A stretch of 64,000 bases of DNA from Gracilariopsis chorda (GCA_003194525.1 NBIV01000257.1:1-64000), one strand, 5' to 3'; shown: positions 20,965-33,199, numbered from the stretch's first letter. Numbers and translations: made by a program. Notes: generated by a model from the sequence alone, not told the origin.

Positions 20965-23139
20965 ATGTCGAGAAATCCCTCCGACGCGGAGCCAGTGGTT
21001 ACGCGTAGTCGCTCCCGCGACAACGCGGACACTTCCGAAGTTCGGTTAGTACCCCGTATCCCTAAACGGACAAGTTCCAGCCGTGCTGGCGCCGCTTCAT
21101 CGCGGAATGATACCCCCGACCGGGAACCCCGGAACGTCCTTTTGCCCTCGTTATCACCCCCGCAGGGGAATGCAGCATCGACTCCGGCTGTTGCCGCAGT
21201 GCCCCAGGCACCCCGGCCTGCTCCCGCTGTCGCGGCTTCAAGCCCCCGTGGAACGGGCGATAACACCCCCCAGGGGACTTCCCTGGAATCCCAGGTCCGC
21301 GCTCTGTGGACCGCCCATGACACCCTTGTAGGGGAACTAAAATCCCTCCGAGAGGAGGTCTTGGCAACCCCCGTAAAAAAGGTCGCCGAGGAACTCCGTA
21401 TTTTACGGTCTGACGTCAACTCCGTGTTGGAGAGTTTGGGACAACCCGCCGCCTTCATCGAAGGAGTTGAAGCCCGATTTGATCGGATTGGTGCCCGCCT
21501 GGAGACGCTGGAGCAGTTCGTCCTCATGGACAAACCATCCCCGGGTGATCCGGTAAACGAGGTATCACACAACGACCAGCTTGCTGGGAAGAAGAAACGC
21601 CGTCATCGACGGAAACACCACCGGAAATATTCGGACTCCGATTCTTCGACATCGTCGGAATCATCCCGAAACCATTCGGTTAGCTCGAGCTCCTCGGACT
21701 CCGACTCGGAGGACGAGAAGCGAGGCTACTCCTCCCGCTCGAAGCGGTCATCGGCCACCGAAGGTGTGGTCCGAACCCGCCAGAAGGGGAGAAGACACCC
21801 CGGTCTCCGGGAATTGAAACAGATAAACCCGCATTACCGGAAGCTTTTATCATACCGGTACTACCGGCTCGAAGATTCGTCACTTGGACATACGCCCCGT
21901 GGTACGGGAAAGGTGCGAGAATGCATTAAGCGAATGCAGCTCTCGCTCCGCAACCAGTATTTTACTAGAGAGGACCCAGTCCTAGTACTGGATTTCCTAT
22001 CCCGCTTTGTAGCGGAGGCCGATATCCTCGGTATGAATGAGGGACAAGCTTATTTGGCTTTACCGTATTTCTTACGGGGAGTGGCGGAGGACCAATACAC
22101 CTCTGTCAGAGGATCTTCTCGCGCCTCCGAGGGAGGAGTTACTTGCTGGCCGGAGGCTGTGCAGTATCTTCTGCGCTCCTACGCCACCAACACCGCTATT
22201 CAGCAGGCTATCCTCGCTTTGCGAGATACACGCCAGCGTGCTGGAGATACCGAGACCGATTACTCGGTGCGCCTTAACAAGGCTTTCCACAGATGTGGTA
22301 ACGTATACCCCGCTGGGGAGCGCAGTACCATGTTCATCGATGGTCTTGACCCGGCAATCCGGAGTTTAGTTACCCGTTATCGGGAGGAAAAGCGGAGGAT
22401 CACCTACCTCGAGCTGGTTCAACACGCCCGAGCGGAAGGGGATGCACTTCGTGCAAGAACTCCGAACAATCGGTCTAAATCCGCCAAGGCGTTGTTGCTG
22501 GAAAGCGAAGCTTCCTCTCTCCTGCTCACCGCGGATGGGAACCCTGGACAGGGATTTGATACCGTGCATTTAGTGCAGGGGGATGGTGTGTCGATAACCA
22601 CCAGTGATTTGCCGTCAACGACGGAGATGACCCATGATACGGGAACAGAAGATCCCGTTCTATACGGTGGTAACAGTCGGGTTCAACCCCAACGACTCCC
22701 GTTTTCAAACGGTCAATCCCGTTATCAACGGCCTGGATAGACTGACACCCGCCCTGCGGTTCGCTTCTCCGATACTCGGAATAATAATCCGCTTGTCGCG
22801 GTGCTGGCTCTCATTTGCCACCTGTGCTATGCCCATGGCCATACCTCTCCTCAGTGTATTTGTTCACTGAAGGATATGGCCAAGGTGGTGGCAAATTATG
22901 AGGCCCTCACTCCAGAGGAGAAACGTTCCGTCCCGACGGCTTCCTACCTCCGTGCTAAAACGGCCTTTTTACACGCCCTACCACAGACCCCGCGTGCGCG
23001 GCAAGCTTCATACACCCCGATTCGGGAGATCACGCAACCATCCGTTGCAACCCCCGCTTATGCGGATAGAAACCCCCGTCAACGGGATGAAGCACTCGTG
23101 GTCGAGGAAACCAACCAACCGCCGAAGGCGGAAAACTAA
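20965..23139 (+). pseudogene. gag: Gag of element A2, interrupted by one in-frame stop
   Basis: Near-identical to the 724-residue gag of A1 (7048-9222). A Trp codon is replaced by TAG at 22738-22740 after residue 591, upstream of the CX2CX4HX4C zinc knuckle (CHLCYAHGHTSPQC), which stays in frame from 22801. A truncated product would lack the RNA-binding knuckle. The stop at 23137-23139 is followed by the same hairpin as in A1. Confidence 0.9.
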
Positions 23140-23164
23140 CTGAGGGAGTCTCCCCTTTGGGAGA
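23131..23164 (+). promoter_or_regulatory. Candidate -1 frameshift region between gag and pol (A2)
   Basis: GGAAAAC, TAA and a TCTCCC-CTTT-GGGAGA stem (23149-23164) occur in that order. The pol frame is open from 23091, overlapping the gag end by 49 bases in the -1 register, and has no ATG near its start. Confidence 0.45.
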
Positions 23165-26100
23165 GGCGTCCTCAAGAACGAGGCTGTTGGCGCCCGAGGC
23201 GTCCTCGCCTCGCTCCCCGGTGAAAGTCCTCTCGAGGAAAGACACCGCTGACGCGGACTCTGCGCACCCCGGTGTGTTGCGTCGCCCGTGGATACGGAGT
23301 AAAAATCCCCGGATTCCCGGTAGAGTCTTGGTCTTGGCCAAACGCAATTATAAGGTCTATGCCGACCTTGGCCTTGACCCCCAGTTTATGGTGAGGTTTC
23401 TCACCGTCTTGGATACAGGTGCTGGCCCCAACTTTGTTGTGGAATCATTGTTACCCCCGCTTGTGCGGTCACGTATCCGCTTTGACGTGGTCCCCTACAT
23501 TTCGGATGCGAACAACAATCCGTTACAAACGGTGGGCACAGTGGACCTCGTCGTGAGACTTGGTACCTCGGTGGTGAAGTTGGACTTCATCGTTTGCCGT
23601 TCATTGGCAGCACCAGTCATACTGGGATGTGATTACTGCGACAAATTTGTCGACGCAATCAGGCCCCGCCTCAGGCGTGTAGAACTTGACGACGGATCGT
23701 GGGTTCCGATTGTTCGCTGCCCGCTAAAGCGGTCCTCTCGGAAACAAGTTCCGCTCCCTGCTGCGCAGGAACCACTGCCCGCCTCCCGCGCGTCCACCAA
23801 GCTCCGCGTCGCTGCCTTGGTTTCTATACCGGCTGAGTCCCAAGTCTGGGTGCAGGTAAATTCCCGTCAACACGGTCTTCGGGTTATACAACCCCTCGCC
23901 TCGTTGTACGAGAAATCCCAGCTGGCGCTGGCTAATGGAATTGTCTCCATTTCCCCGGATGTCCCTTTCCGGATATTGGTTGCCAAACTTGGCAAACACC
24001 CCCAGTATCTGGTCAAACACCAAGTAATTGGGAGTGTAACCCCCCATCCTATGGGAATGCTGCCAACAAAGATGACAGCCGCCGATGTACTCGGAGTTAC
24101 CACCTCTTCTGAGGAGTTCGCCCCGCCGTCCGAAGACGTCAAGTCTAAGGAGGGGGAGGAAACCGCTACTTCAGCGCCAAACATACCGAGTAACTCGGAA
24201 TTGCGAACCACACCTGTTCCACAGGACAATGCTCCATCGAGCAACGCCCGGATTGATCCGGAAAGGGCACTTGAAGCACTGGAATTCAGCCACGTGCCAG
24301 AGTCGCACCGCGACGAACTCCGTACCATGTTACGGGAATTCACCACAATGTGGGATGGCTCGCTTGGCGAGATTAATGCAGCGGAACACCGTATCGATTT
24401 AGTCCCCGGTGCGCGACCGGTTGCACAACCTCCTTACAGGGCAGGTCCGAAAGCTCGGGAAGAGGAGCAGTCCCCAGTGGACAAGATGCTCCGCGCAGGT
24501 GTGATTGAGCCCGCTCAATATCCCTGGGCATCCCCAGTTGTACTGGCTTTAAAGGCCGACGGAACCTGGAGGTTCTGTGTCGACTACCGCCGGCTCAATG
24601 CCGTGACTGTTAGGGACACGTACCCCATCCCTCGTATGGACGAGTGCATTGACTCCCTTGGAGACGCCACCGTGTTCACGGCCCTTGATGCCAATTGGCG
24701 ATATTGGCAAGTACCTGTCAGACAGGAGGATCGCGACAAAACCGCATTCACCTGCCATGCAGGAACGTACCGCTTCAAGCGGATGCCATTTGGGTTTACC
24801 AACGCCCCCGCCACCTTTCAGCGTGCAGTAGATATTCTACTCAACCGCTTTAAGTGGCGGAGTTGTCTGGTCTACCTTGATGATATTATCATCTTCTCCA
24901 ACTCGTTGGACGACCATCTCACTCACGTCCGAGACGTGCTCACCTTACTCCGCGATGCGGGAATTACCCTCAAGTTGAGGAAATGTGAGTTTTTCACAGA
25001 TACTGTGAAATATCTGGGTCACATTATCCGTCCTGGACGGTTAGCGATCGAGAAAGCTCGAGTCAAATCCCTTGTTGAGGCGAAAGAACCCCGTACTCAA
25101 ACGGAACTGCGCTCCTTTCTGGGGCTGGTCAACGTCTATCGACGGTTTATCCCGAACTTTTCGGATACTGCAGCGCCCCTGAACGCGTTGTTGCTAAAGG
25201 GGAACCCCCCAAAACTGGGAACATTTACGCCCGAGCAATCGGAAGCTTTTAACTCCTTAAAGGAGGCTGTCATATCAGCACCAATCCTACATCTCCCAAA
25301 ACTTGGGTTGCCATACTCCGTAGATACGGACTCGAGCGACTACCAAGTCGGGTGTGCTCTTTTTCAAACTACCCCGAGGGGGAACGACATCCAATTGGTT
25401 ATTGGTCACGTTCGCTCAATGTTCATGAGCGGAACTACTCCGTATCGGAGAAAGATTGCCTTGCCGTCGTATGGGCGATGACCACTCTGCGCCCCTACCT
25501 TATGGGAATTCACTTCACCGTGTACACGGACCATTCCTCATTGAGGTGGTTGATGAATATCTCCGACCCGTCGGGACGCCTCATGCGCTGGAGACTTCGC
25601 CTCGCGGAATATGACTCTCAAGTCATTTATAAAAAGGGTGCGCAGAACACCTAGGCCGACGCTTTGTCGCGGTTACCCACAAGTGGGGAAGCACTCCCAA
25701 GGGAGGATGATGAAGTCCCATGCTTCATGGCTATAGACCCGGATGATCCGGAATATGCCGTCGAGGCTAGGCCAGAAACCTGGGACGAGGATGCTGATTT
25801 TGACGAACTACTCGCATCGCGAGATAAATCTGAGAACCCGTTACCGGGAAACTTTGTACCGGTATCACCGGAAGAAATGATCCGAGAACAATTCGGCGAC
25901 CCATTCTGTACGAGAATTCGTGCCCGTATCAACGGTGGTGAAGATCTCCCTTTCGGGGTAAACGACAAAGGCTACCTCGTAAGAAAGGTCGAAGCCCGCC
26001 CACAGATTGTGGTACCACATTCCCTGCAATCGCGGGTGTTACATCTATCACACTACGCCCCCATTGGAGGTCACCCAGGTGGGAGGAAACCCTACCTAAC

Positions 26101-28719
26101 CCTGCGAAGGGATTTCTAATGGCCCGCAATGGCGGTGGATTGCTACGCAACTGTGCGGTTTTGTAGCGAATGCGCGAAGAATCGTGTCAAACTCCGCAAA
26201 AATGCGAAGAAGATGAAACTATTCCCGGCAAGGGCGCCGCTCGAGTTTATCGCGATCGATATTCTCGGACCATTACTCACCACGAAACGTGGAAACAATT
26301 TTCTACTTGTCATTACCGACCGCTTTTCTAAGCTGGTACGGACTGTCCCTCTTCGGAGGATAACCGCTCTCACGGTGGCCCAGGCTCTGGTGACGCACTG
26401 GATTTTTGTCTACGGTCCCCCTGTAGAGGTGCTCTCTGACAACGGGAAGCAGTTCGTGAGCAAGTTCTTCCAGGATGTTTGTCGCATCCTGGATGTCAAG
26501 AACTTGTTCACGACTACCTACCACCCCCCCAGTGTAATGGGCAAGTTGAACGGTTTAACCGGACGTTACTCGCGGCGTTACGTTCCTACGTCGCTGACCA
26601 CCCAACGAATTGGGATCTCTACGCTGATGCGGTAACCTACGCGTACAATACGCAGGTACACCGGACTACCGGAGTTTCGCCATTCGAGTTAGTTCTATCT
26701 AGAACACCCCCGCCTGTGGCGCTGGAACCCCAAGCTACCTTGGACAATTTCCCATATGTGGGTATCTACCGGCAGCAATGGAAGCAATGGCTTTCCAAGC
26801 TGGTCCCCGCTGCGCGGAAGTCTATGGCACGGGCCCAAGCCGCTTACAAGCGGGATTTTGACGCTCGCTTGCGAGGAAAACCGTCCCCGACTCGGGCAAA
26901 TAACTACGTCTTAATCAGGAAGGAATACTACAACCCGGAACGGGAGAAGCGTCACAAACTCTCGCCTGTGGCGGATGGACCCTTCAAGGTCATCTCTGTT
27001 AACACCGACACTGTCGTGGTAGAGATGGGGGACACGCACGAACGGATTTCCCGTGATCGTGTTGTCCTTGCCCCTCCTCCCTCGTCAGGGGTAGTCTTGG
27101 ATCCAGGCAACCCCGTTTCTACGGACTCTGCAACACCGGAACAATCCGGGAGTACCAGACCTACGGTACTACCACACCTCAGCCGGGGACTCTCAGACCT
27201 ACCGACTCTGTCGGACTCACCGGCTCAGCCGGGTAATTCGGGCCCCTCAGCGCCCGCCCCTACCACGTCTGCCCCACTGGCGCGCATCTATACCCGCCAG
27301 GCGGGGAATGTTATCCCTTATCCCGCCGCTCCGTCTAAGGAGGGGGAGGAGAACACTCGTTTTCGAGGAACGATATCGCCGTCGCAACGGGAAACACACC
27401 GTAACATACGGAACACTGACCGTGGAGCACGGAGTATGTCACGCGACACTAATCCCCCGTTCCCGGGCAGTGCTGTGCAACAGGAAGCAGACGCGCAGGC
27501 CCCGCAAAAGCGGCAAATACACCGTTTGTCACGGGAAAACGAGAAGCCTCACTCCAATACCGCAGCAGCGGAAAGGCAATCGCCCAATGCCTCGAAGCCG
27601 CCGTTGGCGGAAGTCCCCGCGAAAGCGGTTCAATCAGGTCGATCAGACCCGCGCCCTGCGGAGAAGGGGCGCCCAGATATGCTGGCCTCATAGGGGAATA
27701 CCGACACCCCTCTTGGGGAAAAAGGCGGCCAAGCTGCAGTCGAACCTTTAAGCCCTGGCTCGCAAGCACCGGAAACGCCTCCCGTCGTGGACGGAATCAA
27801 AGCCCCCGCTACGGGGAATAATTTGCGCCAACCCCCGCATCGCTGCGGCGAAGAACCGAGGAACTCGGGAATAACGCGCGCCATCGCACGCTCGAAACCG
27901 GTCGTACCGGACGCTGCTCCTCCTCACGGAGATGGTGCACTGCGCTTAGCAGCAATTCCCCTGAAAAGGGTGTCATCGGCACCTGCCCGGCACCCCCCAG
28001 AGGGGAATTTTGACCAAAATACCGGTGTACCCGAGTTAGCCCCAGGCAACCCGTCAGTAGCCGGGGACACCACGGCATCGCCGGAACGTATGGTGCAAAG
28101 CGCTCGTGCGCCTGCCAGGGAGGCGGTTTGCCACCCCATCACCGTGTCGCACGGGACCCCCCAGGGGGTTGTGGAAATGCCGATCCCGCAGGAGCGGTCA
28201 TCTTCCCGCAAACTCGCGGTGCGTGAGCTCAACCGCGAAGGCGGAGCCCAAGTCCCCCGCCGACTGGCGGTTTGCCCAGCCTACCGTGAAGACGGGAACA
28301 ACGACACCCCTCTGGGGAACGACTTCCCAGTGAAAACCCTGACACCACACACCCTCTTGAGGGATATTTTCCCGCATGAGCAGCGGCCACTAGGACAGCG
28401 CACGGCAACGTTGGAGTTATCGCCGAACACCCTGCTAAGGGACATTATACCGCACCGCGGGCAACCCTCGCCAGGGATTACAACCACCACCCGGCACGGC
28501 CGGCAGGTCTACGAACGAGAGTTCGTAGTAGACCGACTCGTCGGACACACCTGGGACCAGGATGGTATTCTACAATACTGCGTCCGCTGGTACGGGTATG
28601 ACCCCAGTGGGGATACGTGGGAGCCAATCGAACACCTCCCACGGTCGCAGGTCCTGCGATACCACCGTCAAACGGGAACTGCAGCCCCAGCCACGCTGGT
28701 TAATGCCCAAGTTGGGTAA
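23157..28719 (+). pseudogene. pol: Pol of element A2 including linker and chromodomain, multiply broken
   Basis: Same domains as A1 pol, with VLDTGAG protease, YLDD reverse transcriptase, RNase H, HHCC/DDE integrase, and beyond these the full tail that A1 has lost by frameshift. The tail is a Pro/Thr/Arg-rich linker of several hundred residues and a C-terminal chromodomain (YEREFVVDRLVGHTWDQDG, then YCVRWYGY and DTWEPIEHL, about 28510-28675). Such chromodomains in other elements steer integration to modified histones; here that role is inferred. Five lesions listed under the element prevent a single product. The listed left edge is a TTG within the open frame, not a proven start. Confidence 0.9.
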
Positions 28720-28909
28720 CGTTGCCGCGCGAGCGGGGAGCGAAAGGAAAGGATAACAAGGCAAAGTCCGTCGAAGACGGGGAACTCAACCGAGAAGCAC
28801 CGTTCTAAACGGGAAGTTTATTCAAGGGAGCAGCTAGCTCCCCACAATACTACACTACACTAACTGGCATAGCCAGGGAAAGAAGAACCAGGAAACTGGA
28901 CCAGAGGTT

Positions 28910-30697
28910 TCACTCACCCCCATCGTCCGGGGCGTAACCCCCAGCAAGGCGGTAGGCCAACGCGTCCGCCATGATGGTGACATCCCCCGATATCTCGGCA
29001 GCGCTAAGACCGGCAGCCCGGAGGAAACGTGCGATGATTTCGTTTTCATTCGCCGTCACCCCGCTGGGGATAGAAGGTCCGGCACTTGCCGCCGAAGGGT
29101 CAGCAGCCGGCTCGGCCGGAGACACCCACTCTGGGAAATCTTCCGCACTAGCGCCGGTCTCCTCTACGTCCATCTCCCCGGGTTCTTCCGGTTCGTTATC
29201 GACCATTGGGTCATCCCCGCCGTATGCGCGGTAGTAGTCGTCGGAATCGACGTACCCCACCGGGTGGTCTTCCGGCACATGCCGGGGCGTATCGCGAAGC
29301 TCGCGCGCCTCCTCGGAGGAAATTTCCTGGAACTCCCAGGGGTCGAAGTAGATAAAATCCCCCGCAAGGGCGGTGTTTCTACCGAGTCCCGGACCACCGG
29401 TGTTACCGCTACCGCCATCCAGACGACCGCTTTGCTCCAGCGGGACCTCACTCCAGCTAACGCTGTCGATGTACCCAAGTAATTGGAGGACCTCTCCATT
29501 GTTGGCCTGGCCCCCAATGGGGATGCAAAGATGCAGGTTTCGGATCGCTGCCCGCACACGCGATTGAAGGAACCAGAGACGATACTGGTCGTACGCCTCG
29601 TTGAGGATATAAGCCGCACTGCGGGCCGCCCACTCCGTAACCACTACGGACCACAACCCCGACCAGGGATCCTGCATGAGCAGCGAACCGAGGTACGTAA
29701 GTACCGGCGGGAGTTCTATGTAGCACCCCCGGCAGGCTTCATGGAAGCGCCACCACTCGGGGAGTGCTACATACCGACCTAGTCGGTGAGGCGGCGCAAT
29801 CCGCTCTATCTCCACGTTCTGATACGGGATAAAATACCCGAATCGGGATCGCCAACGCCGCTCGTAGCGGATGAAGTTTTGGAGAAAGTTGGACCGGTAT
29901 TGCCGGGGAAGGTACCTGAACTCCGCCCGAATAATCGGTCGCTCCCAGCAAAGGGCCTCTTGCCGCGTTGCGGAGAAATTCCTCCAAGCGAGGGTCTCGA
30001 GGCGGAACAGGTTCTCGCCGTACCTAATCTCCCCGCGAGTGCGGAAGTAGCTAACGTCGAAGCCAAACTCCGGTGGGACCGGTACATCGAATGGAGCCCG
30101 GCTCTGCCGTTGATACGCCATGCGCGTCAACGCGGTCTGTGCCGCAGTGACGGTCTCGCCCGAGTTTCTTCGGAGGTGGTGACGCGGAATCGCAATCCGG
30201 TGACGCCAATCCCACGATGTGGTGACTGCTCTGGGCAGATCCCCCGGAAGGGTGTCTGAACCATCCGCATAAGCGGTGACCAATCCCTCATTGAGGACAG
30301 CGACCGGGTGAAACCGCGGAGCAAGGCGCAGGCGCGACGCGTGATTCCGATTCATTGGGTTGAGCCCCACCAGGGTGTTGTAGGTTGGCCAGTTGGACAC
30401 CGGAGTGGTTCCGAAGGACACCACCGAAGGTGGTAGTGCGAAGGGATGGTCGGCTGCAGCAGCCATACTCCCCGGTTGTATCGGATTTCGATCGCCCTGA
30501 GGCAGGAGAACTGACCGGAAACCGGTGGTGTATCGCCCGAGAAGTCTCGGAGGTTGGCTGTGGTTGTTGATATTGTTGTCGTCGTTCATTTTTCCCTTTT
30601 GGAGGGTGGCTGTTGTTGTCGTTTGTGTGCTTGATGACTCTGGTGCAGAGGGATTTACCAGAGAACCGGAGACAAAGCACGCGCTTTTATCACCCAT
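28910..30697 (-). CDS. Antisense accessory ORF of element A2, 595 residues, unknown function
   Basis: Intact frame on the strand opposite to gag-pol, between pol and the 3' LTR. It starts about 60 bp inside the 3' LTR and ends about 190 bp from the pol stop. The N-terminus is polar (Ser/Thr/Asn-rich). Residues 180-400 look globular, rich in aromatics and Arg (FRYLPRQYRSNFLQNFIRYE, WWRFHEACRG, LTYLGSLLMQDPWSGLW). The C-terminal third is acidic and disordered (DSDDYYRAYGGDDPMVDNEPEE) and ends in a short helical, Ala-rich segment. I recognise no family. Antisense ORFs in this position are known in some plant Ty3 elements, mostly unexplained. A1 carries a broken copy, so both copies had it. Confidence 0.7.
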   Translation of the reverse strand: MGDKSACFVSGSLVNPSAPESSSTQTTTTATLQKGKMNDDNNINNHSQPPRLLGRYTTGFRSVLLPQGDRNPIQPGSMAAAADHPFALPPSVVSFGTTPVSNWPTYNTLVGLNPMNRNHASRLRLAPRFHPVAVLNEGLVTAYADGSDTLPGDLPRAVTTSWDWRHRIAIPRHHLRRNSGETVTAAQTALTRMAYQRQSRAPFDVPVPPEFGFDVSYFRTRGEIRYGENLFRLETLAWRNFSATRQEALCWERPIIRAEFRYLPRQYRSNFLQNFIRYERRWRSRFGYFIPYQNVEIERIAPPHRLGRYVALPEWWRFHEACRGCYIELPPVLTYLGSLLMQDPWSGLWSVVVTEWAARSAAYILNEAYDQYRLWFLQSRVRAAIRNLHLCIPIGGQANNGEVLQLLGYIDSVSWSEVPLEQSGRLDGGSGNTGGPGLGRNTALAGDFIYFDPWEFQEISSEEARELRDTPRHVPEDHPVGYVDSDDYYRAYGGDDPMVDNEPEEPGEMDVEETGASAEDFPEWVSPAEPAADPSAASAGPSIPSGVTANENEIIARFLRAAGLSAAEISGDVTIMADALAYRLAGGYAPDDGGE

Positions 30698-30741
30698 TTT
30701 CGTCTGGGAATCCTCCGCGTCCGCGGTCGTTTTCCTGTCTT

Positions 30742-30751
30742 AAGGGGGGGG
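30742..30751 (+). promoter_or_regulatory. Polypurine tract of element A2
   Basis: AAGGGGGGGG lies three bases before the TG of the 3' LTR, the expected place for the plus-strand primer. Confidence 0.7.
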
Positions 30752-30754
30752 ATA

Positions 30755-30938
30755 TGAAGTGCAACGCCCTCAGGGAGGGATTCTGGGTACTTGAACGCTT
30801 TCCCGATATTATCGGTTGTGTAGTATGTATATGAACTACGCCCCACTATGGTGGATATGGACACGTGGGACATGGTTTTGGGTCAATTGGCGGTTGGCCA
30901 CAGTAGTGGATGTTGCCACGAAATGTGGAGTATTTTAG
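30755..30938 (+). repeat. 3' LTR of A2, first part
   Basis: Begins TGAAGTGCAACGCCC and matches the first 184 bases of the LTR up to TTTAG (30934-30938), where a solo LTR is inserted. Confidence 0.9.
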
Positions 30939-31850
30939 TGTGGTGCAATCCCGGTGTGGGAAAGGCACCCAAGGCAGCTCGAAGCCTTGCTCTCTTGGAG
31001 AGGTAAGCCCAGCTGGGTAGAGCCCTCCGTGTCCCGTATGACGGGTGTAACTCCGTCGGGAGCCTGGATGTACCTCGGAGGTTTAGGGGTTAGAACGGGT
31101 CGGAACCACGGCTGGTCCGGAAGTAGCCTGCGAACAGGGGAACAAAAGAGGGAAAGGGACCACCCGACGGGGCGTGCGGAAAGCGGGAACAGACCCCGGA
31201 GGGGGGTGCCGATACACACACACGAACACGCACCGCGCGGCGGTTAGGGGATATGAGGGGAAGAGATGGTCTCACGGTCTCACGACACACGTCGGTAATA
31301 TCAATACCCAAAACTGGGGCGGAGATAGGGCCTGTACGGGCGGTCACACGACAACAATGAATACCACGAGTGGTCACAACCCACTGGGTACGACGAGCAC
31401 GGTCTCCTCGGTGGTGCGAGTCGGGTGAAACTATCGGGCAAGCGGTGTACCTCCGCGAGGACTTAGACACTTCGCATGGCGAATAGAGTCAGAGCCGAAC
31501 TCTTGTTACTTTTCTTGGTGAGCTCGCCGTCGTGCGGCCGACGCTCAAGTACTAGCTCAGTGCAGTACAGTAGGTAGTGCACTAGCCTAAGTAAAATTAA
31601 CCCCTAAACTACACTAAAATAAGTAGCCGTTTTGGGCCTCCTGGCCGGGGCTGTAGCCACGTGTCCACCACCCTTGCCAGGCAAGTACCACAAAATATGA
31701 ATGTTCCCATAACCACCCTGGGTAACCCGACCGCTAATTAGCCCGGTAAACGGGGGCTAAAATTCATGCATCCCGCTTCATCGCTCGCCCCGAGTACACC
31801 TCAGATATGAGTTTCACCATCGCCCGTACGCGGGAATGTATTGCACTACA
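30939..31850. repeat. Solo LTR (family E) nested in the A2 3' LTR (912 bp)
   Basis: Ends TGTGGTGCAAT and ATTGCACTACA are inverted with one mismatch. Flanks TTTAG (30934-30938 and 31851-31855) are a perfect 5-bp duplication. It shares scattered segments with the A LTR (CCCAGCTGGGTAGAGCCCTCC) and has the same mini-hairpin style, but is otherwise a different family. Confidence 0.92.
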
Positions 31851-32478
31851 TTTAGCTAATATTATTTATTATTTTCACACCTATTTCTGGGAAGCTAGTA
31901 CTTAGTGCGACGGCGCACTGCCGTCGCACCAGTAAACCTTCCCCAACCAAGGACCCCAACCTGGGGAATTGGCTCTAGTTGTTGCCGCTTGCGCGCGTAC
32001 TCTACTCCTCCTTGGAGGGAAACGCCTTAAACCACGGGACATCTAACCCCCTTGCACATCTAAAGAAACCCCTCACTGGGAGTATAATTGTTCCAATCAT
32101 ATTGGTGTTTCGCCCTGTATAGGGAGTCCTGTCCACCGGCATTGCCGTATCTGCTCGTCGCTCTCGCGACCCACTTCGTCCTTCCTTCTTCCCCTTTTTA
32201 GGGTAGCACCTCCCGCTATCCGCGGCCCTCGTGTGCGCATCCGCTCACACGCCCCCACTTACGTGGAAACATACCTCTACTGAGGATCACACCCCGCTCA
32301 CGCGGATACCGATTCTTCGCCTTCACCTCCCTGCGCGAGTCGCGACAGGTGTCCCTGGTCTTACAAACCGGCTTCGCCGTGACACCTCTGGGAGGGCTCT
32401 ACCCAACTGGGTTCACCTCGTGAGAGGAAGATCCCGAACGTCTTTCGGTGTTTTTCCCCTTTGGGGCATTGCACCACA
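31851..32478 (+). repeat. 3' LTR of A2, second part
   Basis: Resumes at the duplicated TTTAG and ends TTGCACCACA at 32478. It is followed by GATAG, the inverted partner of the flank of A1. Confidence 0.9.
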
Positions 32479-33199
32479 GATAGTGGGAACTCCACGTGTA
32501 TGGACCTCGAGAGTTGGGCACCAAATTATTTAATTAGTTCAGTTTATTGTCGTGAAACCTACTTAGGTAATGGCGGCTCCGCCGTCAGCTTCACCAGTAA
32601 ATGGCAACCTTGGTTCTCGTTTGAGAAATACTCTTTGCAGAGGAAGGCTCTGGTACGATAGGCCATCGTAGGGATTACGAATCCTTGCGGAGAGTATCCA
32701 CGAGTGGATTCCGTCTACTATCCCCTTGGGAACACTCAGGCGTCACTACTATTACAGTATCACCGTGTTCGGTATTGCTATCTATTCCACTGTTAGTCTT
32801 GGACTCCGCCCGGTATCGGGTTCATTCTCGTGGTGTGTATTGCCACTCTCCTTTGGGAAACACGCATACCGCCTGTGTGGACTCGCTCCCGTCTCCGGGT
32901 CTGTTGCCGCTGTGTGCACGCCCCTTCGCCGGTTCACGTCGTGTTTCTCTTCCCTTTTAGGGCCCCCTTTCTCCTTTGCAGAATCCTCCGCTCAACACTC
33001 TCGTGTGATCCACTCCTAGAGACACACCCCATTTTCTGGGCCATTCCCGAACCTCTGCAGGTATAGCCAGAACCATTTTGGTCTTACACGCCAATTCGTA
33101 CGTGGCGCAGAGGGCTCACCACTGAGACAACATCCCCAAAGGGAGCGAGCTCTCGAACACCTTGAAGGTGCATCTCCCGTCACCGGGTTTTGCTCTACA
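32479..33199 (+). repeat. Second part of the split solo LTR (family D)
   Basis: Continues the LTR begun at 10135-10368, ends TTTTGCTCTACA at 33199 and is followed by the TTTAT duplication. Mini-hairpins are common. No coding sequence. Confidence 0.8.

Larger units (their letters stand above)
20053..32478 (+). mobile_element. Ty3-type LTR retrotransposon A, copy 2 (A2), with nested solo LTR
   Basis: Complete from LTR to LTR: 5' LTR 20053-20859, primer-binding site, gag, pol, antisense ORF, polypurine tract and 3' LTR 30755-32478, the last interrupted by a 912-bp solo LTR. Without that insert it is about 11.5 kb. Coding lesions: TAG at 22738 in gag; in pol a 1-nt loss near 25368, TAG at 25652, TAA at 26117, a 2-nt gain near 26524 and a stop at 27691. 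Left flank ACTTC and right flank GATAG do not match each other, but GATAG matches the inner flank of A1 inverted. Confidence 0.95.

Noticed and set aside
23157-23159. TTG as a genuine start codon of pol
   Set aside because: It is only the left edge of an open frame that extends further back. Frameshift expression from gag is more usual for Ty3 elements.
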